NCBI GenBank assembly: GCA_963693305.1
Contig: OY855905.1
Coordinates: 4,805,201-4,869,200 of the forward strand
Length of the DNA: 64,000 nucleotides
DNA from: Meandrina meandrites
Taxonomy: Eukaryota > Cnidaria > Anthozoa > Scleractinia > Meandrinidae
Direction: 5' to 3'
The position numbers were made by a program, and so were the translations under genes. How positions within the stretch are numbered: the stretch's first letter is position 1; each line of letters starts with the position of its first letter. Shown here one piece after another: positions 38,805-52,100 of this stretch. Below the pieces are notes generated by a model. It was not told the origin of the DNA. It did no database searches and saw only the letters and a list, made by a program, of their open reading frames with translations.

Positions 38805-40498
38805 TTGATCGTAGCACGAGTCAAGTTCGAGCCCGAGTCAAGTTCGAGTCACGAGTCAAGTTCGAGTCAATTTTCTTTTTACATTTTTTTTCCGAAATAC
38901 CGTTTAACTGTAAATATTATCGTCAAAAATGTCAGATATAGGTAAAATAAAATCAGTAGCTTGGTTTTCAACCGGAGACAGTTTTCAACTGGAGACGGAT
39001 AGTTTCGCGCCATTTTTAGATTTGAAGCACACACCTACTCACCCCCAGAGTTGTCAGATCGCTCGTGTGGCAGATCATGGTTTCTAAAGGTAAGCAATAT
39101 TCTCCCGTCGAATCCACCGTTTGCATTAATTCGCGTCGTCAGAAATCAAAACACTCATTCCCCGAGAACAGTGGCTGGTAATCGAGTCCATCACGAAAGT
39201 GAACTGGCGATAGATAAATTTTATTCCGCGGCCAAAACTCCTTAAACTGTTTTTAACAGGTGCAAGTTAAACCCTTTTATAGTTAAAGGGTTTTGTCTCA
39301 CTAAACTGTCGGAATAAACACCATAAAAATAAAACGTAGAGAACTTTTATGTTCAGCGAGCCGTAAAACGTATCGCGACATTCACTCTGGCACTCTGGAA
39401 CTCTGGCTTTTATAAAATCATTCATTTTTCGTTTAAATCTGTAAACCGCGGTTCAGTTTCATTCGGGTTCCAAACACGAAAACCTTGAAACTGAGGGTAA
39501 ATTCTCGAAAAAATCTTTAAAATTTCTTTGCTGTGTAATAAAGTTAAATTTGACCGAGATTCCGTCAGGTCTCCTGTCGGCATAACTTTTTAAAAACTTC
39601 ATGATCGCTCGTGTGTAGCGTCATTTCAAACTTTGATTGCGGGACATCTTATACCTGATTCACACCAACAAAACATGTTTAGTTAAACCAGGTTTAAGAA
39701 AATGAAAAATAACAACAGACAACTGACAGACTAAATTTTATATAGGGTTCAAGTATGCTCTAACTTGTGCTTTCATTGTGCTAAATTTGAAGTCGATAAA
39801 CATCAGTCAGCAACTTCCATAAAGAAAACAATTTTAAACCGTGTTTAACTAGACAACATTTAAACGTGTTTAAGCTTTGGTGTGAATGGGGTATAAAAGT
39901 TTCCGCGGGTTCGGGTGTTTTCATTTCTGAAGTCGGATATCAATGTAAACGGTGGAAAACGCTCCATGGACTATGAATGACACCGAGAATGACTGTTTTA
40001 CAGGTAAACAACATGTCCTCTAGTGCACTAAATCCACGAATCAGCATTTTCCCAGGATCCACCAATTTAGCCGTGGAGAGAATGGGCTAGAGTTGTTTAT
40101 TTCTTCTATGGCATCCTTGTGGATGCAACAAGAGGGCGCTCGAGCCGCGAAATGTTGAATTTTTTGTACTTCACGTAAACTTTCACGTTTTGTTGTTAAA
40201 ATGGAACCTCTGTCTCAGTTCTGTGTAATTAATGCAGGTAGGAATCTGGGTGGAAAATTAATGCATGCCGAGGAATGTTTGCTTCTTTGAAAAGCAGCTT
40301 CGAACCAAATTTACGCAGTAACTGAACTGTCGTAATCGGCAGTGAAAAAAAAAAAGTCAAATCTTGCTGTTTTTCTGCCTCTGGGGCATTACATAACAAA
40401 ACTACCAAAAACGTCAAACAAAAAATATTGACTTGACTCGAACTTGACTCGTGACTCGAACATGACTCGGGCTCGACCTTGACTCGTGCTACGATCAA
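38805..40498. mobile_element. 1.7-kb foldback-like element with 66-bp inverted ends
   Basis: The left end (38805-38870) is TTGATCGTAGCACGAG followed by four CGAGTCAAGTT-type subrepeats. The right end (40433-40498) is its complement with a few mismatches. The interior has no long open frame but holds exon-like pieces with GTAAGC/GTAAAC donors (near 39089 and 40003). Confidence 0.7.
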
Positions 40499-40837
40499 AC
40501 TGACATCGAATCAGGTTTATCTGTCTGTGGTTAAATTGCGCGCATTTTTGTTTGACTAACCGTGGCACTTTTTATTGGTACACGAAAAGACAGAATACAG
40601 ATAAGACTTCCAGAATATATGAATATATAGAGGGAGATTTTTGTGTTAAACATAAACCCATCTCCTACTTGTGCTTTCTGGCGATATTTTGTACGATATT
40701 TTGTATCTGTTTGTATAGTTGTTGCTTGATATGTAAATTGAATAAACATAAACTCATGATATTCATCGTAACATGTAGAAATGGTTTTGATTCAATTGTC
40801 ACGTGGGAAGAGATGCAATACTATGCCTGACTTACCA

Positions 40838-41364
40838 CTTGAAGAAGGTTGACACTCGTCGTCCGATCCTGAAAGTGGCGCACCCCAGGTTGTCGTCTTC
40901 TCTGATGGTTTGGTTCTCGAGGAATAAACCGTTTTTGCATGATGATGAATCTCTTTCAACCTCCCAATCGCCAACTGCACTCCCATCGTATAATTCTGAT
41001 CCAGTACTTGAACCTGCAGCAGGGAAAGCTTTTTTTCATGTTTTTGGGCTCTCGTTTGCGAGAAATCAAAGGGCTGGGCTCAGCTTCGCTCGAATTAAAC
41101 GGGTCAAACAGCTCGCTTGAATTTGGGCTCCCAGACGGCAAGATGGAACAGTTATCCGTATCACTTTCGTTATCAAAAAGGTCGCTCATTGTCAGGTTCG
41201 CTATCAACTGGTTCGTTAAGGTTACTTGAGTTTAGTCCGGTAGCTTCGAATTTATCCGTTACTGATCCTTCAGAAAAGTCTTCTGGCTCGTAGAGATCAC
41301 TTGTGGCTGGGCTAGTCGGTACACTTTCAGACGATTTACAAGCCCATTTTGCTGTCGTTGCCAT
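40838..41364 (-). pseudogene. Frame-broken coding remnant or poorly assembled exon
   Basis: On the - strand, coding-like text starts at MATTAKWACKSSESVPTSP (41364). It continues in a second frame (MSDLFDNESDTDNCSILPSG), then a third (AAGSSTGSELYDGSAVGDWE), and ends near SGSDDECQPSSS at a donor GTAAGTC (about 40837). At least two frame changes without splice sites indicate decay or sequence errors. The acidic Ser/Asp-rich style recalls the N-termini of some domesticated transposases, but no family is recognised. Confidence 0.4.
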
Positions 41365-42291
41365 TTCCTAAGGTAGTGTTCATAATCTTAACAATTTTAG
41401 TATCTAAAATACTCTAACTCGCGCGCACGGACTGATCCCCATCAATGGACTTTGTCCAGTTCTGATAATAATGGAATGTTTTTGCATGTACAGGACGGTA
41501 TGTGCATTCCTTCTCATCCTTTCAAGATGTTGCCTTTGTCTCACTCATTTATGTTCAAGGCTTTTACTTACTCATGTTATACTTCGTTAAGGATTTTTTG
41601 GCTATGTTTTGCTGAAAGCGAATGCAGAAAGACGGATTCCCTATCGCAGCTGCAAATGGCATGAAGATAGCACGTGCGTGATAGCTTGAGGTTAGCAGCC
41701 GACGGAAATTTGCTTGTTTTCACGTCGAGTTGTCAACGCGTCGAAGCGGGGATTTTCAAAGGTGATTATCGTCTTAAATGTTTGTTGACGAATTTACCGT
41801 TTAATAGACTTTAAACCTTTGTCTTTGTGACAGCTAATGAATTTATATTCGATTCCTCAAGTCGTTGACATACTTTTACGTGATTTTAACGGTGGAACCG
41901 TCAAAAGCACATGGGCTGTTTACCGGAGGCACGATAAAATATTTTACACCTTTTAGTTGATGGTTTTCTTTCAAATCAGGACAATTAAAATTCAGTATAG
42001 CGAAGATAAAAGCCGGCATTACTTATGAAGCTTAATACGGCTATAGTTCAATCTCGTTCATGATGGATATATGCATCTCATACTTCTCATTTTTGGTTAT
42101 AATTAAAGTCTCACAGAAAGAAGGAGAGGGGCCTATCAGATCAGATCTAGAATTTGCAACTTTTAGTAACTAAAGCATCTTGTATGTTTTTAAGAGCATT
42201 AACGTATGCACGTTTTTGAAACATATTTACTCGGCAAAATTGTACAGTTGGAACTTAATAAAAAGGTAACTTTAACGGTGTTTTCCGTCCT
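41365..42291. other. Intergenic, nothing recognised
   Basis: AT-rich sequence with short unsupported frames only (for example 41452-41664). Confidence 0.4.
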
Positions 42292-42763
42292 TTCAATGTT
42301 TGCGAGAAAATTTTTGAAAACGATGAAATGACATGAACGCGTTACATCCAAGTATCCTGCAAGTTTTTTATTAAAATTACTGTAAATACAAACACTTCAA
42401 GTGCTAAAGACAAACAGTACAAAATAAACAAATTAAAACAGTTTAATTGCTATAAAAATAATGCTTTATTAAAAATTCTGACCGTGTTGATCATTTGTCC
42501 GTGTCAATTATTTTTATATGTCACAAGTATCAATTTTGTGCAACTTTTTCGATTACGAGCGATGAAAAATCTACCAATCTAGTTCTCAGAATTCACTCTT
42601 TTTTATCTATATTATAAATAAGAAGTCTAATTTTCGGGCGAGGCTGAACGTTCTTAATTTTCTCGAAGATTTGATTTGGTCCCAGGTTCCAGGTTGGATC
42701 TGAATAAAGATTGATTAATTTAGTAATGTATTTCTTACTCACAACAAGTAGGAACGAATTTTA
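42292..42763 (+). repeat. Duplicated ~480-bp repeat, copy 2
   Basis: Direct copy of 34797-35277; lacks a few bases (for example GATCGATATC shortened near 42698). Confidence 0.75.
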
Positions 42764-43134
42764 GCCTTGGGTACACTAGCAGGACGTTCTTAAACTTTGG
42801 CCTTTCTCTGCCTCTGTCAATTCACGTTCTTATAAAAAGGTTCTCATCAAGAGAAAAAGAAATAAAAAAGAGTGTAAACAACGATTTTAATTAGTACTGA
42901 GACAGGAAATCTCCGATGTAGTATTTTGGGTAAACACATTTACCATTAGAATTAGTGTTAAAGAGCAGTACCTACACACGATGTTGTTGCATCCTATATG
43001 GGTCGTCACAAGCCAGCTCGCCTTTTGGCTCGTTTTCTTAACAAAACCTTAATGTACAGTGCAACTTCAATTACAATGCATCGTTTGTTAAAGTGTAAAT
43101 TAAATTAAATAATCTTCCTTGACTCTTGTTATTC

Positions 43135-46100
43135 TTAAGCTGGTAACTTCACCAAGATCCGCATGGGTATCATAAACAGGAGGGCGCCAACGAAGTAACA
43201 CCAGAAGGGCCCAACACTCCAGTAGACTAAAGGACACAAATAAATGAACAAATCAGTTAATTGACAAACAAATTAATGCGGAAGTAAATAAAACAACAAC
43301 AACAAAAAAGAATAAACGGGAACGTGCACGGATCAAAAAATGAATGCCATTACACTTTAAATTTCTCCAATTTTTTTGTGGTATCAAGAAAACAGAGCGA
43401 TTTTTGATTGAGTGTCGTAAAACCCAAACCAAAATAATCACTGTAGCCAATCACAAAGGACAAAAACAATCCAGTGAACCAATCAAAACTCGAAGCAAAT
43501 ACTTAGTTGTAGCCGGCGAAAAGCGCGGGAAAATTTCCGCGCGTCAGCAACGATTGGTTTTGCTTTTGCCTCTGAGAAGGTGGTGTGAGTTTATTCAACC
43601 AATCCCTACACTGTAATAAGCGTTGTAATGCAAACCAAAGCAAACGCGAATTAGTTTCGACACTCAAGTGAAAATCGCTCTATCCCAAGTTGACGAACTT
43701 CTGTTTTCTCGTGACTTGTCTGCTAAATAGGCTATACGTCTTGCTAGGAGAGAATAGGTTTTGGTCACGCATGGGACTTAGAGGTCTTAGTAGCTATCTT
43801 CGACAACTGACTGAGCCCCCGAAGTGACTGCTGTACGAGTTCTTGCAATTGCTCGCGTTAGTTTTGGACTGGAGAATGTAGTTTGGACTGATGCTCTTCG
43901 ATTCGTTTATGAGTATTTGCCAAAATCGGGATTTTTTTCTTCAACAGGAGGCTTGAGTGTAAGGTGCCGCCCTTTTCAGAGATTCATTCTTTGTTCGAGT
44001 CTCGAGTTGGACTTACAAGTCTTGTAGTTTTCGCTCGCTTTACACGGATTAACTAAAAGGAGAACGCGAGCCAGTAAATGTTATTCCTTGCATAAAATAA
44101 GGTGGCGTGAAAACTTCGTGAAACCAAATTAGACAGCCAATTAGACAATTACAATCACAATTACCTGTGCAGCTCACAAAAGGACCAATTGCTCGAGATA
44201 GCGCCCCAAGAGACCTGAATATTCCCATGACCTTTCCCTTCTGATCAGCGTTTCCTGAAGTAAATAAGCGATACATTAAAAAACCTACAACTGAAGATTT
44301 GTCACAACCCTCCGCTCCCTCTCCCCCTACGCTTAAAAGAACAATGTCACGTTGCTTGTCTGTTTTGTTGCCTGCGTTACCCACATGTCACGGATGAGTA
44401 CCACAGAGACTCGTTTAAACAGGAATGTGGTTAGATTGAAATTCACACAAGATTATTTGAGGAGCAGAAAAGTACTTTGGACACACCCTGAGGCTGATTA
44501 CACATACACAAAGGATCATAATATTAAGTTTAGAATTCAAAGTCTCCACAATTTTTTCATACATATTCCATAGACTGGCTTTTGGAGATTGAAATTTGGA
44601 ATTTGTTTCTTGGCCTGTTACAAATTTCCCTGAAAAACACACAAACAAACAAACAAAAAAACAGGACCATCGTTCCAACGCCATGCATTCTAGTCTCCTT
44701 GCCAGCCGTTCTTTGGGCGAGGGAGCGTTCCATGACGAGCCCAAAGAGCGGCTGCGAATGAGACTACATGTATGCGTACCTGAATGTTTTAAAAGTTTTG
44801 GAGGAATTTAACTGTTGTGTAACTTACCGTGATGAGAAATCATAGTTGTTAGACAAGGCACTACCGTTGCAGAACCTCAAAGAGGGAAAAGAAAAAACTT
44901 TCACAGGTAAAGGGAAACTTGTTCTAACACTGCTACTCGGTGAAATTTTGTAAGAATTTTTTTGGGATCTTTTTTAAGGTAGTCTGGGTGGTGGATGTCA
45001 CAAGCTTGTAGGGAACGGCTGAACGAGCTGGCACAACGCATAGCGAATCACCAGCAACAAGCGAGTTCGGAAAACCACAATAGCACTGTATATGATAGAC
45101 AATACTGAAATTATCTACGAGTCGATAAGACTGACGAATGAAAAAAAAAATCATCACTGTGCTTTTAAAGAGCGTATAAATTCAGAAAAGTACAGCGTTA
45201 TTGAAAACACTTACCAAATGAGAATAGTGTTAGTCCCATGTAAAGGGTGGGGATGGTTTTTGCCAAACCAACAATCACCATTGCTGGCATTATGGCCGCC
45301 ATACCCTGCAGGGTTAAAGAAAAACAAACATTGATCAATGCAATGGTTCTCAAAACAAGCAGAACTGTGTCCACCCGGTAGCAGAAGGTTTCGCTCCCAA
45401 CCGATAGTACGCTCCCTAGTACTCAGTACTAGGGAGTAGTACTAGTACTACTAGTACTAGAACTCCCTAGTACGCTCACTTTCTAGAATATTTCTCGTTC
45501 TTTAAGCGTGAGAAAAGCGTGACTACGTTAGAGATCGATGGGTGCAAACTCGGTGGGTGCGAACTCGGTTGGGAGCGAAACCTGCATCATTCGTCCACAC
45601 TGTTTATCACTGAACGACAAAAACATGCTCACTTTTATGACCAATTCAAATGTCGATAGATCTCCGCAATATATATACAGTAAGTTAAAAATAGTTAGAG
45701 CCCTGATTCATACTTTTTGCTTTTTCTGTAATATAAAACCGAAATTTTATGTACTAAGTAACTTCTCCGACACAATAACAAAAAATATGCTCAGCATTTT
45801 ACTGTAGGAGAGAAAAACTCTAGTAAATGCGAAATACAACCTTACATTAATTTTATCACCGAATGATTGTGTAGTTATACCTTGAGAGCTGTTTTCTTTT
45901 CTGTGCCTGGAGCTTGTCTGCGGACATAACCACCTAACAAGGAAAAAAAATGTAGAACTTTTTTTATTAAATAAATTGAGCAAACAGGTGCGACAAAAAA
46001 CCGAACACAGCCAGCATTGAAAGCTTTCGTCTAACCGCCGCGTCTGTGGAGTTCACAACAAATTGAGTTTGTAATTAAAAGCTTCTGTTGTATTGACCTC

Positions 46101-49100
46101 ACTGTACGACTTACATGTAATATTTTAGTCTATACTCGCCTTGCACAAGTGCCATGGTGATCCCTATGAAGAAAAACATCATTCCTTGCTGCATGCTGCA
46201 AAATGAAACAAATTCAACACATTACAAAGCATGCAGGCACTCGTTCACGCGCGTGCTGGAGACATTCTTCTATCACCGCAGTAGAGATCTGGACCTCTTG
46301 CAAGCACATGCCAACTGTAAAGAGATGGCATTACATGCAGTCCTGAACAATTAAAACACGTTGACTAATTATGCCGCACAATGAGTCTAGTACACTTTTG
46401 ACTTGAAACGTTGGTGGTTTTCAGTTACATACCTTGAATATTTGAAGTTCTTGTGAGTCAAAAATGTTAATGTAAACTCAAGGCCAGAAAAGAAAAACAG
46501 GAAGAGAAAGTACACCAAGCCAAGGCCACGCACTGTATTCAAATCTACAGTTAAATAAAAAAAATCACACCAACTTATACACCAGCTAGTTGATATGGTC
46601 CTCCTTTTTAGATCAAACATCCCACCAAAGTTGCACTGAAGTGCATGTTTAATTCAGTTGAAGTTCAAAAACAGATATCTGTTGGGAACAATACCATTCA
46701 AACCTTTCAAAGGAAGGTGTCTTGAATTCGGAAAGCTCAGCTTGGCAGGAGCTGATCCGGATATGATTATAAATAACTTTTATCTTTTCATTCATATTTT
46801 GTATTTTGTGAGCAATGTGGTAACCCCATCTTGACTTGATATGATTTCTGCCAAGTGGAAGCCGTCGGAATAGTCCCAAGTTGTAAACGAAATAAATCAA
46901 AGCATGCCAATTAGTGTGTGGAATCATCATGGGGTGAGTCACTGACATAAAAAAAACAACAACAAAAACAACAAAACCTTGAGCAAATTATGATCTCCCC
47001 CCTCCACCACGAGGTGCTGGGTTAAAAAATTCTTTCTTACTAGATGCTACAGGTGACCAACAGTAAATGTAACAAATATCAGTGAAGAAGGACTTAGTTA
47101 AATACTCGTCTGACAATAAAGAGCATGCCAATGTCAGTAAACTATATTAGGCCGACTGCTGTCTGATCAGTTCTTATATACTTGCAGAGGAACTAGATTG
47201 TAAATTCATTGACACTTATAAATAGAATATGTTCTGTCACCTTCTTACCTTCTTTACTAGACCTGATCTCTACAGCATCAAATTTGAGAAGTGAAAATGG
47301 GTTGAGAAGCTGGCCAGCATTTCTAAATTCTGATAACAAAGACTTTGCCTTTGAAAAAGGAAAAAAAAAAGTTAATTGAAAAAAAATTAATTTATTTAAT
47401 AGGTATTTTGAGTTATGTGAATTTCAGTATTACCTTTTGGATTCTCAATACAATGCCAGTAAATGGGAAGTATATTATGGAGAGAGGATCAGAGTAGAGA
47501 GAGCTTTGTGGTTTTCTTGGACCAGTTATACATAATGATCAACATTATTTTTCACATCAATTATTATAAAAAGGGTAAAGTCTGTGTTTGAAGCTAGTGG
47601 CCCATCAGCAGTAGCGAGCATGAAGCAAATAGGAGTATTTCTTCTCCCCCTGATGGGATGCTAGTCCATCGCAGGGTTACCTCCAGCAGAAAATTTGTCA
47701 ATACCCATTAAACACCTGGGTGGAGATAGGCACAGTTAGAGTAAAGTGTCTTGTCCAAGACCCTGGCCAGGGATTGAACTGGACCGCTTAATCTCGAGCC
47801 CAGTGCATGCACTAACCACATTAGGCATTTGCGCCTCCACTTATGCATAATGATTTTATATAAATTTACACATCCTGTATTTCTTTTTTCATCCACTTTA
47901 AATGGCTACAACTAAACATTTATTAAAGCATATAATATTTACCCTCTTTTCTTTTGGCAGTGTCTCCTTAAGGCATAAATACACAAACAAGATGTCTGCT
48001 ACAGTCAAAGTAATGGCAAACAAGGCTGGTAGGAGGTAAGGGTTTCCACTCTCAAGTGACGACCTCTTGGCAAACACAGCACCAATCACAGGCCCAATAA
48101 TAAAGCCAAATGAATATGCAATACCCACAAGAGCCTTTTGAAATCATTATAAAGAAAAATTAGGATAAGAAAATTGACTTAAATAAACTGTGAATACATG
48201 TACATTTTAAATTTGTAATTATATTATTTTAAAATTAAAAGTTGTGCATTCATACAGTATAAAGCACAGTAAATTTCCATTAAACAGGTCTAATATGTAT
48301 ATTCTATTAATAATGACTTTTTTTCTAGTCTGGCAATTCAAGTTAATTGATGTGGCTGTAAACTTTTGCATCTCAGCAAATCAATACATACATGTAAGTT
48401 CAATATATTTTGTGACTGTTCAAATGAAACCTAATGATTGAACAGTATGCTTTTGTGTCAGGCTTGCTTTTTATTAAAAATGCTTTGGATTTGCCATTTC
48501 ATTCATTTTTTTCCATTAACCTACCATTCCTTTCCCCCTATTCTTTACAGAAGTGACATCAGTAATGATAGCTGTAGAGATCGTCACATTGCCTTTGCAC
48601 AACCCACCAATGATTCTGGCGATGACAAATATAGTGAAGTTCCATGAGCATGCCCACACGGCATAGGAAGCCAGCACTCCAATCTGAAATGACATGATAC
48701 ACAGTCAGCGGTAAGTGAAAAGTTGGTTACAAACAGAACCTGATGACATACTGACATTCATACAGTTGTACACGTAAATTACAGCCATCAGTGAAAGTCT
48801 CTTTCAATATTGTAAAATTCCAGTTATAAGCCCCCCCCGGTTATAGGCCCATCTAACTGGAAACAAAAAAATACATCCGGTTATAAGCCCTCCCGGATAT
48901 AAGCCCTCCTCTGCTGGATGATAGTACTGAACACTGGGCTAAATGTTACTGTAATTTTGACTTTTGAACTCAAAAAAAGTATTTCAGTCAACACTACCAT
49001 GGCTCTTTTTGAAACATTTTTTTTATTCCGCTTATACTGTAAGCCCTCCCGGATATAAGCCCCTCCACTTATAAGCCAACCCAAAACCCCATACGAAGTT

Positions 49101-52100
49101 GTTTAAGCCCAGGGCTTATAACTGGAATTTTATGGTATATTTTTCTTCTACTTGGTTTGAACTTTAGGTAAACTTATTATTTATAATACTAATAATTTAA
49201 TATATCCATTCACTATTTATTATCTATTAAGAAATTGTCTACCTTCCTTCTGATTGAAAAATAAATTTTATAATATTATTAAATGTACACTAAATAAACA
49301 GCTTGGCCTTCTCTGTGAAGTCCCAAGAGCACACAAGCATGCGGTACATGTATATCTAGTCTGTCAGCATTTTTTTCAATATTCCTGAGATCTCCCTGCC
49401 GTCAAATTAAGACATTACTACATAGAGGATGATACATTGTTGTGCAGAGATATGAAATTTATCTTTGAGCGTTCAATTCAATATCTCATGAGTGAGCACA
49501 GTGAATGAGTGAGATATCGATTTGAACATGACAAGAGAAATTTCATATCCCCAAGCAACCATGTATTATTTTGTTTATTTTATAAACCTACTAATAACGA
49601 GGTTTTTGAAGATTTCCAAACATTTCCAACCATTTTCCAAAGATTTCAGAATATTTTCAAAATGTTGTCTGGTGGTAATATATGAATGTTTCCGAACATT
49701 TTCCAAACTAAATTCTGAAGATTTCCGAAGGTTATTAAGGAAGATTCGAAGATGTTTCGACTTAATATAATTTTGATAAACTTTAATTAGCTCGCTCAGC
49801 ACCACATGTTATTTTATTATTATAATTACTTCATCAAAAGCATGCAAGAATATTTCTCACCATGCCAATCATCATTGGCAACCTTCTTCCAAATACGTCT
49901 GACACAGCACCAATCAAAGGACAACATAAAAACTGGAGAAGGGAAAACAGTGACCCAATGAAACCTGGAAAATTAAAAAAAACTATTAGCCATGGAAGTT
50001 TGTAATGTAAAAATCATTTTTCTTTATCTGACTTATTCAAGAACCTCCAAAAATGTCATCCCCTTACAACAACACTGTCAGTGGTGTGCTGCACTCTGTA
50101 AATAATGCTTAATATAAAGAATCTCTTAGCAGTTGCAGTTCCAGGGGAGGCCCCCCCTTATTTTTTGGAAAATAGTGCATTTTCTTTGATCTGCCAGAAT
50201 TATCTTTGTGTAACTACCGACATAGGTTAAACGAACCAAAGTAGTTATAGCTGATCTGTCTGGAAGTCTTTACTGGTAACTAACAGGAACCGTAAAACTA
50301 AAATAAAATAAATAATAACAATACTAAACAACCGAAGCGAATACACGAGCGAGCGACATAACATACAACGAAATAAAGTCCGAAATACAAAATATTACGA
50401 AACTAGCTAAACCTAAGATACAAGTGAAAGAACACAGCTAACCTTGTCCAGCTGGGACCGCGAAAGGGACGGAAAACACGCTAAACGAGCGATAAATCCT
50501 TCGATAAACTTGAGTCAAAACTATAAGACCACGCTGGTTAAACAAACTGGTCACGTGACCGAAAATGGCGCGAATCTTGACCGCGCGCAGACTGGGCTGG
50601 CTACAGTCACATGGCTCCCCACAGTGGGAATCCACTGTCCTTACAAAGTCAAATGTTCTAACGATTCTCAAAACTCAAATAATAATTCGGCGAAATAAAA
50701 TCAACTATCAGTTCGCAGTTTCTAGATAACAGTTCCAGGTCTACATTAATAAACTGCCTTTCCAGTAAGTAATGTTCCTATGATTAGTACTGCTCCTTCC
50801 GTCTATACCGCTCCTTCAGTCAGTACTTGTCTTAACTTGTGGCTCCTCTGGCTCCTCGTCGGGGAATTCCCGGTCTCCTTCCTGGATAAGAACAAGCTTA
50901 TGGACAGGTCGATCAAGAAACTGTACTGCCTCGATTCTCTTTCCATTCTTGTCAAGACTACGAGCAGCCATGGCGAGTTTAACCTTTCTCACTAGGCCAT
51001 CCTTGCTTGGGAATACTTCTTTAACTCTTGCTAAACGCCAAGCATTTCTTGGGGCATTTTCGTCCTTCATCAAGACGACATCATTCACTGCCATGTTGCG
51101 TTTGGGTGTGATCCACTTCTTACGAAGTTGAAGTGTACTAAGGAACTCCTTTCTCCATCTTTCCCAAAATGCATTCGTCAGGTACTGAACTCTTCTCCAT
51201 CTTCTGCGAAGGTAGATATCTTCTCTTTGAAAGATGCCTGGAGGTGACATTAGAACCTTGCTTTTCATGGTCAGTAAGTGGTTTGGAGTCAGCGGCTCTG
51301 GCGAATCAACTGAAGACATGTCATTCAAGGCTAGTGGTCTGGAATTCACCACTGCCTGGATCTCTTTCAGTAACGTACGGAAGCTTTCATCGTCCAACTG
51401 ACGACCACTTTCTGCCAACAGTGCTGCGAGAACACTTCTGACTGTCCTTATTTGCCGTTCCCAGGATCCTCCCATATGGCTTGCCGAGGGTGGATTCATT
51501 TTGAATGAAAACCATTCGCAATTCTCTTCAATCAAAGTGCTGCGTACCTTGTTTTCATCCATCTCGTTCAGAGCTTCTTGCAATTCTCTCTGGGCGCCAA
51601 CGAAATTCGATCCACGGTCTGACCTCAGCTGGCGGATTGGACCACGCTCGGCTTGAAAACGTCTTACAGCATTAATGAAGGAGTCGGTGTCTAGCGTATT
51701 TGCAGACTCGAGATGAATGGCACGGGACGCCATGCACGTGAAGACTACACCGTATCTTTTAACCTCCTTGCGGCCATCCTTTATTAGAAATGGACCAAAG
51801 TAATCCACTGCGCAGTATGCAAATGGAGGGGCTGGATCTACACGATCTTCTGGGAGGTCTGCTAACTTTTGCTGCACGAGTGGTCCACGAAGCTTTCGGC
51901 ACTTGATACACTTTGAAATAAAACTCGATACAGCGGACGTGCCACCAATTATCCAGTACCCACGTTGTCGTACTTCGTTGTGGGTCAATCCACTACCCTG
52001 ATGCTTGATTGCTTCATGACAGTACTGTAGGATGAGGGTTGTAACATGCGATCGCCTTGGTAAAATGATTGGATGCTTAGAAGCTTCAGGCATATTGGCC

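Noticed and set aside
47708..47896. Possible tRNA gene on the - strand
   Set aside because: A- and B-box-like words exist, but the cloverleaf is degenerate and it continues into a SINE body shared with another copy.
48881..49084. Frame with repeated GAYIREGL
   Set aside because: Translation of MITE repeats in an MFSD10 intron.
50438..50698. Open frames in the LTR (also at 57643-57840)
   Set aside because: Same sequence in both LTRs; no motif. LTR DNA, not genes.
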